Origin: Phellopilus nigrolimitatus
Lineage: Eukaryota; Basidiomycota; Agaricomycetes; Hymenochaetales; Hymenochaetaceae
NCBI GenBank assembly: GCA_021029095.1
Contig: JAJOHG010000006.1
Coordinates: 310,001 to 374,000 of the forward strand
Length of the DNA stretch: 64,000 nucleotides
Direction of reading: 5' to 3'
Each line of letters begins with the position of its first letter. Position 1 is the stretch's first letter. Below are positions 19,451 through 31,408 of the stretch, piece after piece. The position numbers and the translations under genes are program-made. The notes below the pieces were generated by a model. The model was given only the letters and a program-made list of their open reading frames with translations, was not told where the DNA came from and searched no databases.

Positions 19451-22400
19451 ATGAAGTTTGGTCGTAGGAAACTCAAAAGGCTGCATGCCGAGGCTGCAAA
19501 GGACAAGCCCAATGGTCTTATCGAAGGGCCGTCAACATCACAGTTTATCGCTAGCTCTCCAAAAAAAATATTTCCACCTCCTTTAGTTTTTCTTCACGGA
19601 AATAGGACACTTGTTGAAATTCCAGGGGCTCGATCAGCACGACCTCCTAAGAATCCAGCCGAGTCTGCGGTTGCAGCTGCAGCCTCAGCCACCGACGACA
19701 ATCCTTTTATTGTACCAAATGACACTGAACACGAGACCTATATAGGCGGCGTGCCGTTGTTCATATCATCGCGGCAATTTCCTCTTGACCCCGCGATCTC
19801 GAGACATAGGCGGAAAAGGATCAGACAATGCGAGAGGTGGAAAGAGGTGCTTCCTTCTCTCATTGACCCTTTCCTGGACGTTCTTCGTCGATCCGAGTCG
19901 TTGCGCAATCCTGTCCCACCGCCCGAGTTGTCAAGCTGCAGTTGTGCCAGTGAACGGAAAACCATACATGTTGTCTGTGTTTATTTCCAAAGTGAGTCCT
20001 CGCTCTGTTTATATATATATTTATATATATTTGATCTTCAGTGTTGTATACATCATTCAGCTCTCAGTATCGTCTCTATCGAAATATGTTCATGTCGTAG
20101 TGCTCCTCTTCAACTACTCGAACGTGGTCTTTTCGGGTGCGCGCCATGCCTACCTACGCTCGCGGTCGACTTGAATCTGCTAGATTTCTGTGCGGAGCTC
20201 TTCCTGCGTACTCCGCCGAATCAAACTGCGTTTTGCAATACTTTAGAACATTTTTTGAAAGCTCGTGGTTACGCGATGGAATCAAATGTGAGTACTGCAC
20301 ATAACTTTAACTGCTTTTGCTAAGCTTTATTCTCCTGCAGGATTCTCTTCGAAAACGATTCAGCAAGTCTTTACAGTGGTTTTGCGCTCTGCGAGATGCG
20401 GCGCGGAACCATGTTGATGATTTTATAGTATCATCGTCGACCTGTCATACCGCAGAGAACCGCAAACGAAGGGGGCACGTCATGAACATGGGTGACGGGT
20501 CGCTTCATTCCGTTGAGCGGGATAACTCTCCTTCTGAGGCTGGTTCTAGTCGGATGGAGAGTGAGGAACCTGGTCCCGAACCCGAATCGACTCCAGAAAG
20601 CCACCATCGGCCTTCTCCATACCTGCAAAGTCGATGTCCCCTTTGTTTCGGAGGAAGATCGTGGGCACACGATCCTAATTCAATGTAAGCTAACATTTAC
20701 GTCCATCATACTATCTGGTCATCTAACGTAGCGCTTTCGATTCCGCAGAATTGATATTGCAGTCTGCCTCGACGCCTGCTTCCAGCAAAAGCGAGGACAA
20801 ACTGATAGCGGACCTCCTTATCATCATCCGAATTCTGTTTTCTTGGATGAGAGGGTAGTTAAAGCGATGGAGGAGGAGGTCGAGACGCTCAGGCCCATGC
20901 GTAATAGGAGCGCTCGTAATGCTGGTTCGGTTGATGCCGCTCGCGCAAAGTCGCGTCCGCTGAAAGTCTCAAACGAGACTTTGGACGAATGCGAGGCCTC
21001 GTATAAAGCGGCAGATGAACGCCGTCAAAAAGCAAGTACACGGTTCTTCTCTGATACAGGTCTCATGGCTCTTCTTTGCCGCCACGATCGTGTGCTTTGG
21101 CTTGCCAACATGCAGTCCGCGGGTGAAAAGCAATATTACGCGCTTGCCTTGCTGCGCGCTCTTTTTGATAACTTACCCAACGACGCGGTAGTCGGAGTGC
21201 TTTACGATGTAGGATGTCAGCTGCACCGAAGCATTGTGAAGTGGGATTTCCTTCCAGAATTAGCAGAAAGAATGGTTTTCGCGCTCGCTGTTTTCCATGC
21301 GTTTGGCCATCAATGGGCTTGTCAACTCGTATACCACCCTCGAAAATGCGCGGGCTTTGGTCTTACAGATGGTGAAGGATGCGAGCGCTTTTGGAGCTCT
21401 ATAAAACATCTGATTTCTACCTTGCGGATAAGCGGCGTGCGTAGTACCTCTCGAGCATCTTCAACCAGCTGACATTCATTCATCAGTTTTACCAACGACT
21501 TAACCTGATCGACGCGCAAGTGCAATTCCTCAGTAACAGCAATCTTTTTAAACTTGGAGCATGGTTATTCAACCGCACTCGGCAATGCTACGAACGACTT
21601 CACGCCGCTGAGAAGGAAATGGTGAAGTGCTCTATTCCAGAAGGCGAGCTCGCGCTGGAATGGGAGAACCAAGTGGACGAGCAATGCAAAGCTTTACCAC
21701 GTAAGTAGGTTTTTTGTAATCAGCTGCGAAATTAAGTAATCTTTATGAACAGGTCAGTCGAAGTCTGCAGCACGTAATGCGGTAGAAGCAATTTGTAGTC
21801 TGCGTTCTCGGAGCAACACTGTCCTTCAGCGCATCCGCGTCCTTCAACGGAATATGGTGAATGAAGATTTTAATGCCAATGAAAATCAGAAAGCAATCAG
21901 AGAGCTGGAGGCTGCGTACACGCGCCTCATCAAGGAACTGACTACAAAGGAGCGTGCTCTCGGCGCCGGAGACAAATTCAAGCTCGAGTCGCTCAAAGAC
22001 AGTACTTTTGTCAATGACCGCATGAATGCTCGTGCGGTCAAGTCTCGTCTACGATCGAAGCTTCAAAACCGCAAATTCGAGCTTCAGTGCAATGAGCGGC
22101 CCTACAGCACTCAAAAGTCGTCTTCCAGTGGTCAGATTCCTTTATTTTCCTTATCTGCGTGTTTACGCTTAACTGTCTACTTTCCGCTAGATCGTAAGAA
22201 ATCAGAACTTATCGAGACGCAAGTGAAGCGCCGTGACCCAGGCATTGTCCAGTTGACAAAAAAGTACAATGCGCTCTGTGATTCTCTGCGTAGATTGGCT
22301 AGGGAAGGAAGAGCACCACGAGGCGCGAAATGTCCGGAACCTCTCACCATCAAAGGTCTATTCGACATGGATATTGATGATGCAATTTGGCAAGATGTTG

Positions 22401-23117
22401 GGCTTTATGATGATGATGATGGTGACATTCCTCGGTGGTTAAGTGACGAGAACGTTAGGAAAGGCATCAAGGCTCTTCTCGAAGTTAGGCGCTGTCGCGA
22501 GGAGCTGCAGCGACTAGCTAAAGAGAGATTTGCGATGCAGGACTGGTTCGCAGAGACTTGGTCGCAAACCTCGAAAGCGTTTGAGTCGTCTTGTGAGTTA
22601 ATCTGATTTTAATACCGCAGGACTTTACTAACCATTGCTCTCTCACTTCACAGTCCCGATGTCTGGTTTGCGTTATGCCATTGACAGGCGAAGACGAGAG
22701 CTCCTTTCTCTCCATGATGAATGGCGTCGTAGGGTACAAACCATTCCATTCGCGAGTACCCTCCCTGAAACATGGGGGCCGACCAATGAAGACCTCGCAA
22801 GCTTTCATCGGCTTGAATCAGTTGCTCAGTGTTTTCCTCTTAGCTCTTTAACAGGAATTCAGACAGACTCGGATTCTGATAATGATTCCAGCCGAGATAT
22901 TGAAGAAGATGGCGAGTTTTTGGAACTGGCAGAGGCTATTGAATCTGATAATAATGTGCACGCTGTTCCCATTGACGAGCTGGACTTCCAAAATTATGTA
23001 GATGAGACGCCTCTCCCACCTGATGACGATATAGATAGTCCTTCTTGTGACTCTCCTTCTCCGAAGAAAAGGGCTCGCATCGGTCATGTAATCTATTCTT
23101 TAAGTAATCACACTTAA
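19451..23117 (+). CDS. KDZ-family DNA transposase with CxC1 domain
   Basis: Start is the ATG at 19451 (MKFGRRKLKRL); the stop at 23115-23117 follows SNHT. About eight to ten exons give roughly 1,050-1,100 residues. Order seen: a basic N-terminus; a CxC1-type cluster (SSCSCASERKTIHVVCVYF, then LERGLFGCAPCLPTLAVDL); a conserved helix region (FSKSLQWFCALRDAAR); a zinc-knuckle-like CPLC near 20635; then the core. Candidate acidic residues are the Asp in IAVCLDACFQQKRG (about 20770), the Asp in VLYDVGCQLHRS (about 21205) and the Glu in TDGEGCERFWSSIKHL (about 21370). A long coiled-coil region follows and the tail is acidic. It belongs to a different KDZ subgroup from the 6929-11022 gene. I see no disabling mutation. 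Confidence 0.87.
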
Positions 23118-23214
23118 TTGATATCATTTCATATAATATTCCTTTATTAAAATACTTTCTAAGTTGTGAAAATTTGCATTCAGCCAACTCCTCTTTAGTA
23201 TCATTTGTTTGGCT

Positions 23215-23745
23215 AGGATGCCCATCCTTGGGCGTGCCCATCATTGGGGACGCCCATCCTTGGGGATGCCCAATATTTTGGGCGTGCCCATCCTTGGGCA
23301 TGCCCAATATTTTGGGCGTGCCCATCATTGGGGACGCCCATCCTTGGGGACGCCCATCCTTGGGCATGCCCAATATTTTGGGCGTGCCCATCATTGGGGA
23401 CGCCCATCCTTGGGGACGCCCACGCTTGGGCATGCCCAATATTTTGGGCGTGCCCATCATTGGGCATGCCCAATATTTTGGGCGTGCCCATCATTGGGCA
23501 TGCCCAATATTTTGGGCGTGCCCATCATTGGGGACGCCCATCCTTGGGGACGCCCACGCTTGGGCATGCCCAATATTTTGGGCGTGCCCATCATTGGGAG
23601 CGCCCATCCTTGGGGACGCCCAAATGTGCGCATGTCCAAATGTGGACATGCGCACATTGGGGCACATTTGGGCATGCCCATCATCCTTGGGGACGCCCAC
23701 ACTTGGGCATGCCCGAGGATGGGTGTCCTTGTACACAGGGCTTGT
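23215..23745. repeat. Satellite of 10-bp palindromes
   Basis: About 30 modules follow a rule: a 10-bp palindrome or near-palindrome (GGGCATGCCC, GGGCGTGCCC, GGGGACGCCC) separated by a 6-8 bp AT-rich spacer (AATATTTT, ATCATT or ATCCTT). Modules combine into a higher-order unit of about 50-70 bp. Open frames across it are a by-product. The array begins about 100 bp after the KDZ stop codon. Confidence 0.95.
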
Positions 23746-23752
23746 CATTACT

Positions 23753-24225
23753 ACCAATTGAAAGGCTAGTGAGCCCTCAGTTCGCGTTGATTATGTCCCT
23801 GCCCTTTGTACACATAACCCGTCCCTACAACCAATTGAATGGTTTAGTGAGCCCTCAGTTCGCGTTGATTACGTCCCTGCCCTTTGTACACATAACCTGT
23901 CCCTACAACCAATCGATTACGTCCCTGCCCTTTGTACACATAACCTGTCCCTACAACCAATCGATTACGTCCCTGCCCTTTGTACACATAACCTGTCCCT
24001 ACAACCAATCGATTACGTCCCTGCCCTTTGTACACATAACCTGTCCCTACAACCAATCGATTACGTCCCTGCCCTCTGTACACATAACCTGTCCCTACAA
24101 CCAATCGATTACGTCCCTGCCCTTTGTACACATAACCTGTCCCTACAACCAATCGATTACGTCCCTGCCCTTTGTACACACGGCCCGTCCCTACAACCAA
24201 TCAAATGGTTTAGTGAGGCCTCCTG
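23753..24225. repeat. 48-bp minisatellite with ~78-bp parent units
   Basis: Seven units of 48 bp start at 23867, 23915, 23963, 24011, 24059, 24107 and 24155. Each has GTCCCTGCCCTTTGTACACA and GTCCCTACAACCAATCGA. Longer flanking units carry an extra segment (ATGGTTTAGTGAGCCCTCAG) missing from the 48-bp units. This suggests the 48-bp form arose by deletion and then amplified. Confidence 0.93.
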
Positions 24226-24769
24226 ATTGGCTTTGGGCAGCCAACAACAGCATTGTGGTCCAAAAGGACCAGAGATATCAATGTACTTGCTGACCCAAAC
24301 CAATCTGCACCCAATCCTGTTTAAACCAAACCCGGTATAGCCCAGACCAGCTCAAACAGTGGCTCAGCCGTTAAGCAGACACTATAGCACACCAATACAA
24401 TGCTAGATACAATGCGTGCAACAGGGACAATATTTATATAATTAGGTCCAACTATCTGGGAAATCCCATACCAGGGCCCCCTGACAGCCAGTGACAAGTT
24501 ATGGGATTTCCCAAGGATGGGCATTCCCAAAGACCCTGAAATACACCCTGAGATCCCCACAGTTGGGCATGCCCAGGCATATGGGCATGCCCAACTGCCA
24601 TGGGACTCACATAACCAAGCAGGACCTATTAGAAGGAACCCTCATATGGGTCGGTCCTACCTAATAGGTCCTTGGTAAGGGGGTGCCTGAAGTGTTACCT
24701 CCGACCCCCACCTGTCTCGAGAAATCAGGCTCCTAAGAGACATGATGGGACACCTAAACCAATGTTCAC
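24226..24769. mobile_element. Possible LTR or other repeat remnant
   Basis: Non-coding. It contains further GGGCATGCCC palindromes (about 24563 and 24583) and an 11-bp perfect inverted repeat (GGACCTATTAG and CTAATAGGTCC) with a 26-bp loop near 24625-24675. The minus strand reads AACACTTCAGGCACCCCC beside it, which resembles an LTR start. The boundaries and identity are inference. It lies where the 3' exons of the adjacent dehydrogenase should be. Confidence 0.35.
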
Positions 24770-26002
24770 CTGGACGTAAGTACCGCCAATCTTGGCTACG
24801 TAGAATCCCATTTGAATGCACGTCTCCGATCCGGTCGCATCAATGACAAGGTCTATGCTCTTCGGTCCTCTTTCTTCTACACCCAACGTCTCTCTCAGAA
24901 AAGCGACCGTTCTTTTCGAATACACAATCTTGCTTTCACCCTGTACAGGTAACGGCGGAAGGAAGGTGTCTGTAGCGGCGTAGGTCTTCGCAAACTCTAG
25001 GCGGGCGGGCACGATGTCAATGGCGATGATGCGAGCCATGCCGAATGCCTTCGCGACAGCCATGCACAGGAGTCCAATGGGCCCACATCCAAAGACGACT
25101 ACATTTTGGCCGACGCAGGCTTTCGCGATGTAGGAAACTGCGTGGACGGCGACAGACAGCGGCTCCATCTGTCAAATGGTAGTAAAAGTCCCGGATAAGA
25201 GACCGTGTTTGCAAATCAAAACTAACCATGGCACCATCTTCAAGCGTGAGGTGCTCGGGAAGCTTGTAAGTCAGGTCGGCTGGTAACTTATAGTACCGTC
25301 CAAGTGTTCCGTCTTTTGGATGATCGGCTGCAAAGATACAATCGGCACAAAGCTGATGTGAGGTTTTTCTTAGTTTAGTGCTCATTAAATATAGTCGAAA
25401 GGGTCGTCTACCTGGTACTTTCCAGCTTTACAAACATCACAGACGCGACATGTCGCGCCAGGCTCCATTGCAACACGATCACCGACTTTCACGCTCGTCA
25501 CCTTAGTACCAACTGGAACAATTTCCGTGAGATGTATGCCAAAAATCTCATAAAACGACGCAACCTTTCGATATAACACCGGAAGATTCGTGACCGAGAG
25601 TCTGGGGACCGTTAAATTTAGTGCTCAGAGCATCATAGTGAAAACCTTACAAACGGCTGTGTAACAATATTATCTGCAATCCTTCCTTCGGCATAAAAGT
25701 GAACCTATGGCCTGGCTCGTGTCATTGCATATGATTGTCAGATCATTGGGTGCTTACATCTGATCCACAGACACCTTTAAAGCATACATTTATTAGTAAA
25801 TGCAAAATATAGAACAAAGTGACCGACCTGTCTTCTTCACTTCAATAAGGACTTCGTCAGGCTTTACTGATTTTGCATTGTCAATTTACACGTGAAAAGT
25901 AACAACAAATCCAGCGTCGGCCAACGCACGTTCGGGAATCGGTCTCTGCTCGAACGAAGCGTCTAAAATTCCTTTGAGCACGAACGAGTTATTGTCCAGC
26001 AT
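24770..26002 (-). pseudogene. Zinc-dependent polyol (xylitol/sorbitol-type) dehydrogenase, 3' exons missing
   Basis: Start is the ATG at 26002 (MLDNNSFVLKGIL). Short exons splice through GTGCGT and other donors to give PIPELKPDEVLIEVKKTG, VCGSDVHF, TLGHESSGV, the structural zinc lobe (CRVCDVCKAGKYQLC), the substrate-side segment LEDGAMMEPLSVAVHAV, and the Rossmann nucleotide-binding motif VVVFGCGPIGLLC. The exons end at GGTYVQ, where a GTGAAC donor at 24769 opens an intron. The family normally continues for about 100 more residues, but no matching acceptor and exon are visible in the repeat-filled 1.6 kb to the left. Catalytic Cys, His and Glu are present, so the loss is terminal truncation and not decay of the active site. 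The family oxidises polyols to ketoses with NAD. I infer a truncated, probably inactive copy. Confidence 0.75.
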
Positions 26003-26592
26003 AGCTTCAAGATGATAGGAGGGGCAGATGAGAAGAGCAGCTTCCTCCGAAATCTAGTGCTTGAGTTTGTCCCATGATCTATCATCCTGTATATGTAAAT
26101 GAGCAAGGGAAGACGATGTCACAATGGCCCGCCTAATGAGCGCTCAGCGCTGGCACCTGCATATATTGTTTCACTTCTTCGATTGATAGTAGAAGATAAC
26201 AAAGACGGACCGTCCCCGTACCCAGAGTACACTGTCATGAATGAGCGGCGGTGACAGTGCCGCTAACTTCGTCACGTGAACTGACGATTCGACACGTGTT
26301 ACAACTAGCGACTCGAAATAATTGAATCGTTAATTTACCCCGGCCCGGGTTCTGGACGAGTTATTAGGATGCTAAATCTGCCTGCAGAGTTCTATACCAT
26401 CATTAATTAAGAAAGAAGAGGCTTAACCGGTTATAGATCATGCGAAGTGCTGTAAACGATCCGGTAAATAAAATGCAGTTTCGAATTCAAGCAGGACATG
26501 CAAAACATTTGAGCCTAACTCGCTCGGTTCCGGTTCTTCAGAGTTTGTTAGAACAATATCCCATGGTTTTGTTTTAGCACGCATCCGGAGCT
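26003..26592. other. Intergenic
   Basis: Contains the promoter side of the dehydrogenase and the 3' end of the DUF6533 gene. No other gene is supported. Confidence 0.5.
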
Positions 26593-28638
26593 TCATGCCT
26601 TAACAGTGCTCTCACACATGCTCTTCACGGACAGACGAAAAGCATGAGCAATTAAATAAACATAGATAGCACGCAGCACGCTAATAGTGAGAACGATACG
26701 CTTTATGGTGAGCTCCAACTGCGAGTCCATCGACGGACACAAAGTTTGCCTCGTGCGAACGACGGATACGCAGGAAGGAATGTGCGCAAAGGGTCTGGTG
26801 AAGGACACTTTGCGGACTTAGGAACCGGTGACATGCAACATCAACGGCATGACCCAAAACGAAGCAAGAAGATGAGGACATACATCAGGAGGGCGTCGCA
26901 AAGAAGATCCTTTGAAAAAAGGGGAAAGCGATAAGAACGACGGTTCGGATAAGAGGTTTAAAGGAGTAGAACGGGTGACACTTACAGAAGCGAAGAACTG
27001 GAACAGGAGGTTCACGACGGAGTATCCTATCAACATTCAAACTATTATTAATATACTACTCGATTACCAAGTCAGATTCGCTCACCGATGATGCATACGA
27101 AACAGAACAGAGCTGGCCGGCAGGTGATACTTTGAATGAATACCGAATTTACCGTAGCGATGCGAAATTACTCACAGTCCTTGCACAAGAGCGACATCGT
27201 TGTGGAGTTCGAGTGGCGAACTGGGCGCCTAGCAATCAGCCACTGCGCTATCAGTCGTATAATCACACGGAACCAAACTTACGATACGAAATACCTCTGG
27301 CAATGAAAAGCAAGAAAGCAGCTGGCGTACAGAATAAGAAAGAAATAATATCAAATCAGTCTCGTTATTCACGCTCAAGTCTGGGGCCAATGGACATCCG
27401 GACTCACAGGATTCGCAGACGATCAGTACGACCAAACTGATCCACTCTATCTTCAGGCGATACACGTAGAGACATCCTACGCGATACAGGCCTATGTCCA
27501 ATGCTAAAGTTGATCATTCGATCGTATCCAGAGCGAGTAATGGGGAATAATTAGCTTCTGCGATCTACGCATCCAAGATCAATCGGACTATTATCAGAAA
27601 GACGCACTAACTTGTACTTTTATTAATGTATAACGCAGTGTTGACGAAAGAACCGAGTATGGAAATCTGACCATCAAGATATTGGATGTCTATGATTAAT
27701 CCATGGCCACATATTCTCCAACTATAAACTCACTATCGTCAACGTAAGGAGCAGAATGAGCATAGTTCTGCTGCGATCGTAAGCAGCATACACTCTTAAG
27801 AAAAGAGTGCCTAGAAGTACCCGGATTAGTATGCCAGATCAAACAATATGACATCCTCGTGCAGGGAACTTACACTCAGCGATAATCGCCCCGAGAAGCG
27901 CAATACCCGCCACGAAAAAATGTGCCGGGCGACATAACTTCGGACCAGGATAGCTAGATCAGTCGCCAACGCACATGGTTTATAATTCAGACACGCACAT
28001 TCTGATCCGGGTTGAACAACAAAACTGTAAGAAGACGTCACCAGCATCCAAGGTTACAGAAATTGATTTAAGATCAGCATTCGAGAAAAGAGACTATGGG
28101 TGAGATAAATGTGAAAAGTGCACACGTACAATACGTTGCAGAGGTGACCGTGATAAAGGGAAGGTAGCGGTTGAGCAAGAATGGGAGTTGACGGCAGGGT
28201 GCTTTCCTCCAGCGCCAGACGTATTGAACCTGCCAGCGAATTGACAACACAAAGCTAAGCTCCGAGATGTACATAGCGGAAGACTAGACCGATAGTCGAC
28301 CCAGTCCACACACCTCGTCGCCGAAAGTTATAATATAATCATATACCTTAAAGATGGTCAGTATCAGTTTTGGGTTTTCAACTTAACATGCGCACCTGGA
28401 GAGTGAACGTCGCAACTGCAGAGAAATTACGCTTTCGTTGCTTAGGGAGACAAATGAAACACTGACGAATAGCGTACTGAGAAGCCTATGTCAGAGTGGG
28501 GAGGCAGGAAGTAGGAATAGATAGAAATAAATCGCAAAGGACGTTATATACAAAACTCACTCGTACAAGATTTGCGTCTTGAGTGTCCCCACTGAGATTG
28601 CTGGGGAAGGAGTCGGATGCAGCAAGCGATAGAAGCAT
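26593..28638 (-). CDS. DUF6533-family multi-pass membrane protein
   Basis: Start is the ATG at 28638 (MLLSLAASDS). Many small exons join in phase: ANLVR to ASQYAIRQCF (about 28560 and 28483), then YDYIITFGDE, then QYVWRWRKAPCRQLPFLLNRY near 28215-28140, which is the DUF6533 signature. A short exon LLFNPDQN follows, then CRPAHFFVAGIALLGAIIAE and LFLRVYAAYDRSRTMLILLL (about 27940-27740), then GCLYVYRLKIEWISLVVLIV (about 27478-27400), and near 26930-26870 KDLLCDALLMYVLIFLLRF. These give the usual row of hydrophobic helices with an R-T/V-Y-A motif. The family is large in agaricomycetes and has no proven function; a receptor-like topology is often suggested. I could not fix the last exon; the end given is a plausible stop, not an established one. 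Confidence 0.68.
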
Positions 28639-31408
28639 AATGAACAAGCAGATGACAGAGGAGTATCGTGAATTGAAGGAGAAGAAACCCCTCAGAATCA
28701 GCACGATCTCTAATTCGAACGTGCGTTTTATGGACAAACAAGATCGGGCGGCTATACTCATTCGTATCCTGGCTTGCGATGACGGGAAAAGAAAACAAAG
28801 GCATCCAGTGCATCAACCAGAAGCTGGAGGCAAGAGCTCGAATCGGTGGCATGGCTTCACATCTAATTTCCGTAGCACGGACTGTTCAGTTGAGCTCTAT
28901 GAGACTTGTTAATCAGTAAGTCGCACAAGCAACGCCTCCTAAATCAGATGCGAAGATCGTCTTCAGACATGCACGTGTAGTATTTGTCGTCCGAAAGATG
29001 CGCAGATGAACGCCTGTTAGTAGGCTCACTTCGTTGGCCAGTGAAAAAGAAGAAAACGGAGATCAAGCAGCGTTGCGGGAAAACAGAGGCTTAACCAAGC
29101 ACAATCGCAGAAGGTCGATGGCAATGATGACTTGATTGATGTTTTTCTTGTTCAATTTTCTTTTCACCCCAGGATAGGTCCGTAAGATGTTTACTTCCTA
29201 GAAGAGAAAGTGTTTCGAAAGCACGAGCGAGTACTAGATATCCCCGACCACAACATCAAGAAGTCGCGGCTGCCTTTTCAACTTACTTCTCGTCAGATGA
29301 CATCAGAAATCCGATGTGCTCGTTTTGCGTCTTCTGAAAGATATTTGTACGCATTCCCGCCGCGTCTCGTTCTGGGGGATTGGCCGGTCGTCAGCACGAG
29401 CATCAGCCCCTCTCAATTCTTTGTCAAGGGCGATTGCAGCAGCGGCAGGAGGGGGTCAACCGCTGTCCTGGTTCGTATCGGGTGAATTTAATCTGAACCG
29501 GGAGTTTGGTGATTTCCTTTTTGAGTGATTTTCTCTGACATCTGCTGCAACGGCTCTCGAGCGGTTGCAGCGATTGCAGGAGCGTCGGAGTGCGAAACTT
29601 GGAGGTCACTTGGACTGAATATGGTAGAATTGATAATATTCCAAATTCTGCCGAGTGTTCCAGAAGTTAGCCGAACCATGACAAAGTCTCCCTGCAATCC
29701 ACTCTCAATTCTTAGACATGATTGCAGCTCGGGCTATCAACTGCTTTTGGAAATCTCGCGTGGTGTCCTACATGCCGAACTCTTGCTGCAATCGCGCGCT
29801 GACAATGAATTGAGTACGGCTATCGCCTGTTGAACTGATCCACAGATCCATGGACATGATGGAAGGTCAAAGTAAACACTATGTACAGGGCCTTGCCGGC
29901 CCGCTTTTACCGCGTGGCTGTGCAAACATTCAAACTTAAAATTCTCAACTGCTCGGAATTCAAACGAATAGATCTTCGTTATTGCAGAAAACCGATCTGA
30001 CGGAACAACATGCTTTCATCTGGGCGCTTTCTGGTCGCTGAAGTAGACTGTCAGGAAGTCTGCTATTGATTATCGGGGTCTCCTCAGTTCCTTCAAGTTA
30101 GCGAGTTTATCGGCTTTACACCACGAGCTCAATACGCTACCCTAGCGGTCCCCTTGTGCTGATGGTTCTTGCGTTCGTCCGCAACACATGTCTCTAACTA
30201 TTAAGCGATGTGGAGTCGGTTTTGGAGGACTCGGGCTCTAGGTTTCTCTGAATGGATGGAATAAAACGAGCTAAGGCCACGCTGTCGCCTCCGCTTATTT
30301 CTGTGTTCAAACACCTCGTAGGGTCCTCGATAGTGGAATGCATATGTATGTGGCTTCTCCAATTCAATAATGGGGAATTGCATCCTGACTTGTACATAAA
30401 AGAAGATTAATAGTTGACTGTTTTTTGAGTAAAAACTTCATGAGGAGAGAACCATACCGATGCTTCGCAATCACGTCCACAGGGTACCCACCCATTCACT
30501 CCCGGACCAACAATGCGCAAAACCAGCTCTCCCGTGCTTCCCGGTTTCCTCTCGCGACCGACCGCTTCCGTCCATTCTAACTGTTTTACCGCTCGGTTAG
30601 GGCTGCGGACTAACTGGGTGGGCACGGCCGTCGGACGCCCTTAGTCGGCATACCTCTAATCATCCTATTGTATAGACGATGGCTACTGAATGCAAGCTTC
30701 TAGACCCCACCCCCTCTCCTGGAGAAGGGCGAGGGCAAGATAGTGCTCGCAACGTTTGTACGCCGCGCAATGCTGCCGAGGATAGACCTATCTCGCCGAT
30801 GGCCCCCAATGCAACCCATTTCGGCAGCTTCCTTCCTCGTATCGCCAGTGCTCAGGTCTCACATTGAAGCGATCTGCAATTATCAGGGCTGCTGCCGCAG
30901 ATGACTACATGGTCACGGGAGAACGAATTTCCCCTTCTCTCGCTCTAGAGTGTTTTTACTCCCGCCACTCTGTGATGCCTTTCTGCTACCGTAAAGACTT
31001 GCCTGAAAATATACGTCTATCTCTGTAAAGGCTTGCACTTTCTGACATTGGCAATTCCAAATGAATTAGATGCCACGGCCCAATTCAACATGGAAAGTAT
31101 TTTCACAATAATTACGACAAAATTTTCGCTATTTGGTCACCTTCGCGAGCTTTGCCGTCGTCATCCTGGTTGCCTGCGGGTTGCGTGATATCGAATTCAA
31201 ATTAGAATTTAAATGTGAAAAATTACAGCTTACCAATCACCGATTTACATTCACAGAAGGAGCGGACCGCGCGGGTACGGTGGCGCGGTGCGTCGGGCCG
31301 GGCAAATGCTCCCTTCTCTCGGACTCCGACAGAATATAAGCACGGCGCGTCTCCGCATGACATACTTATTCCTCCTACTCCTCCTCGATACCAGCCTCAT
31401 CGAAAATT
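28639..31408. other. Long region without recognisable genes (2.8 kb)
   Basis: Only short frames on both strands, none with convincing splicing or similarity. Between 29400 and 29830 a diverged motif (CTCAATTCTT then GATTGCAGC) occurs twice on plus (29408 and 29702) and once on minus (about 29817). The last 300 bp should contain the promoter of the aldolase gene; TATAA occurs at 31336. Confidence 0.5.

Noticed and set aside
23215..23745. CRISPR-like array
   Set aside because: Palindromic modules with short spacers look array-like, but spacers are not unique, units are 16-18 bp and the genome is eukaryotic.
23174..24293. Frames of 190-350 codons across the satellite and minisatellite
   Set aside because: They consist only of translated repeat modules in several frames on both strands, with no start context, splicing or similarity.
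27880..27960. Apparent one-base frameshift at an A6 run (27915-27920) in the DUF6533 gene
   Set aside because: A short upstream exon (LLFNPDQN) and an acceptor just before CRPAHFF give one continuous frame through the hydrophobic helix, so no frameshift is needed.
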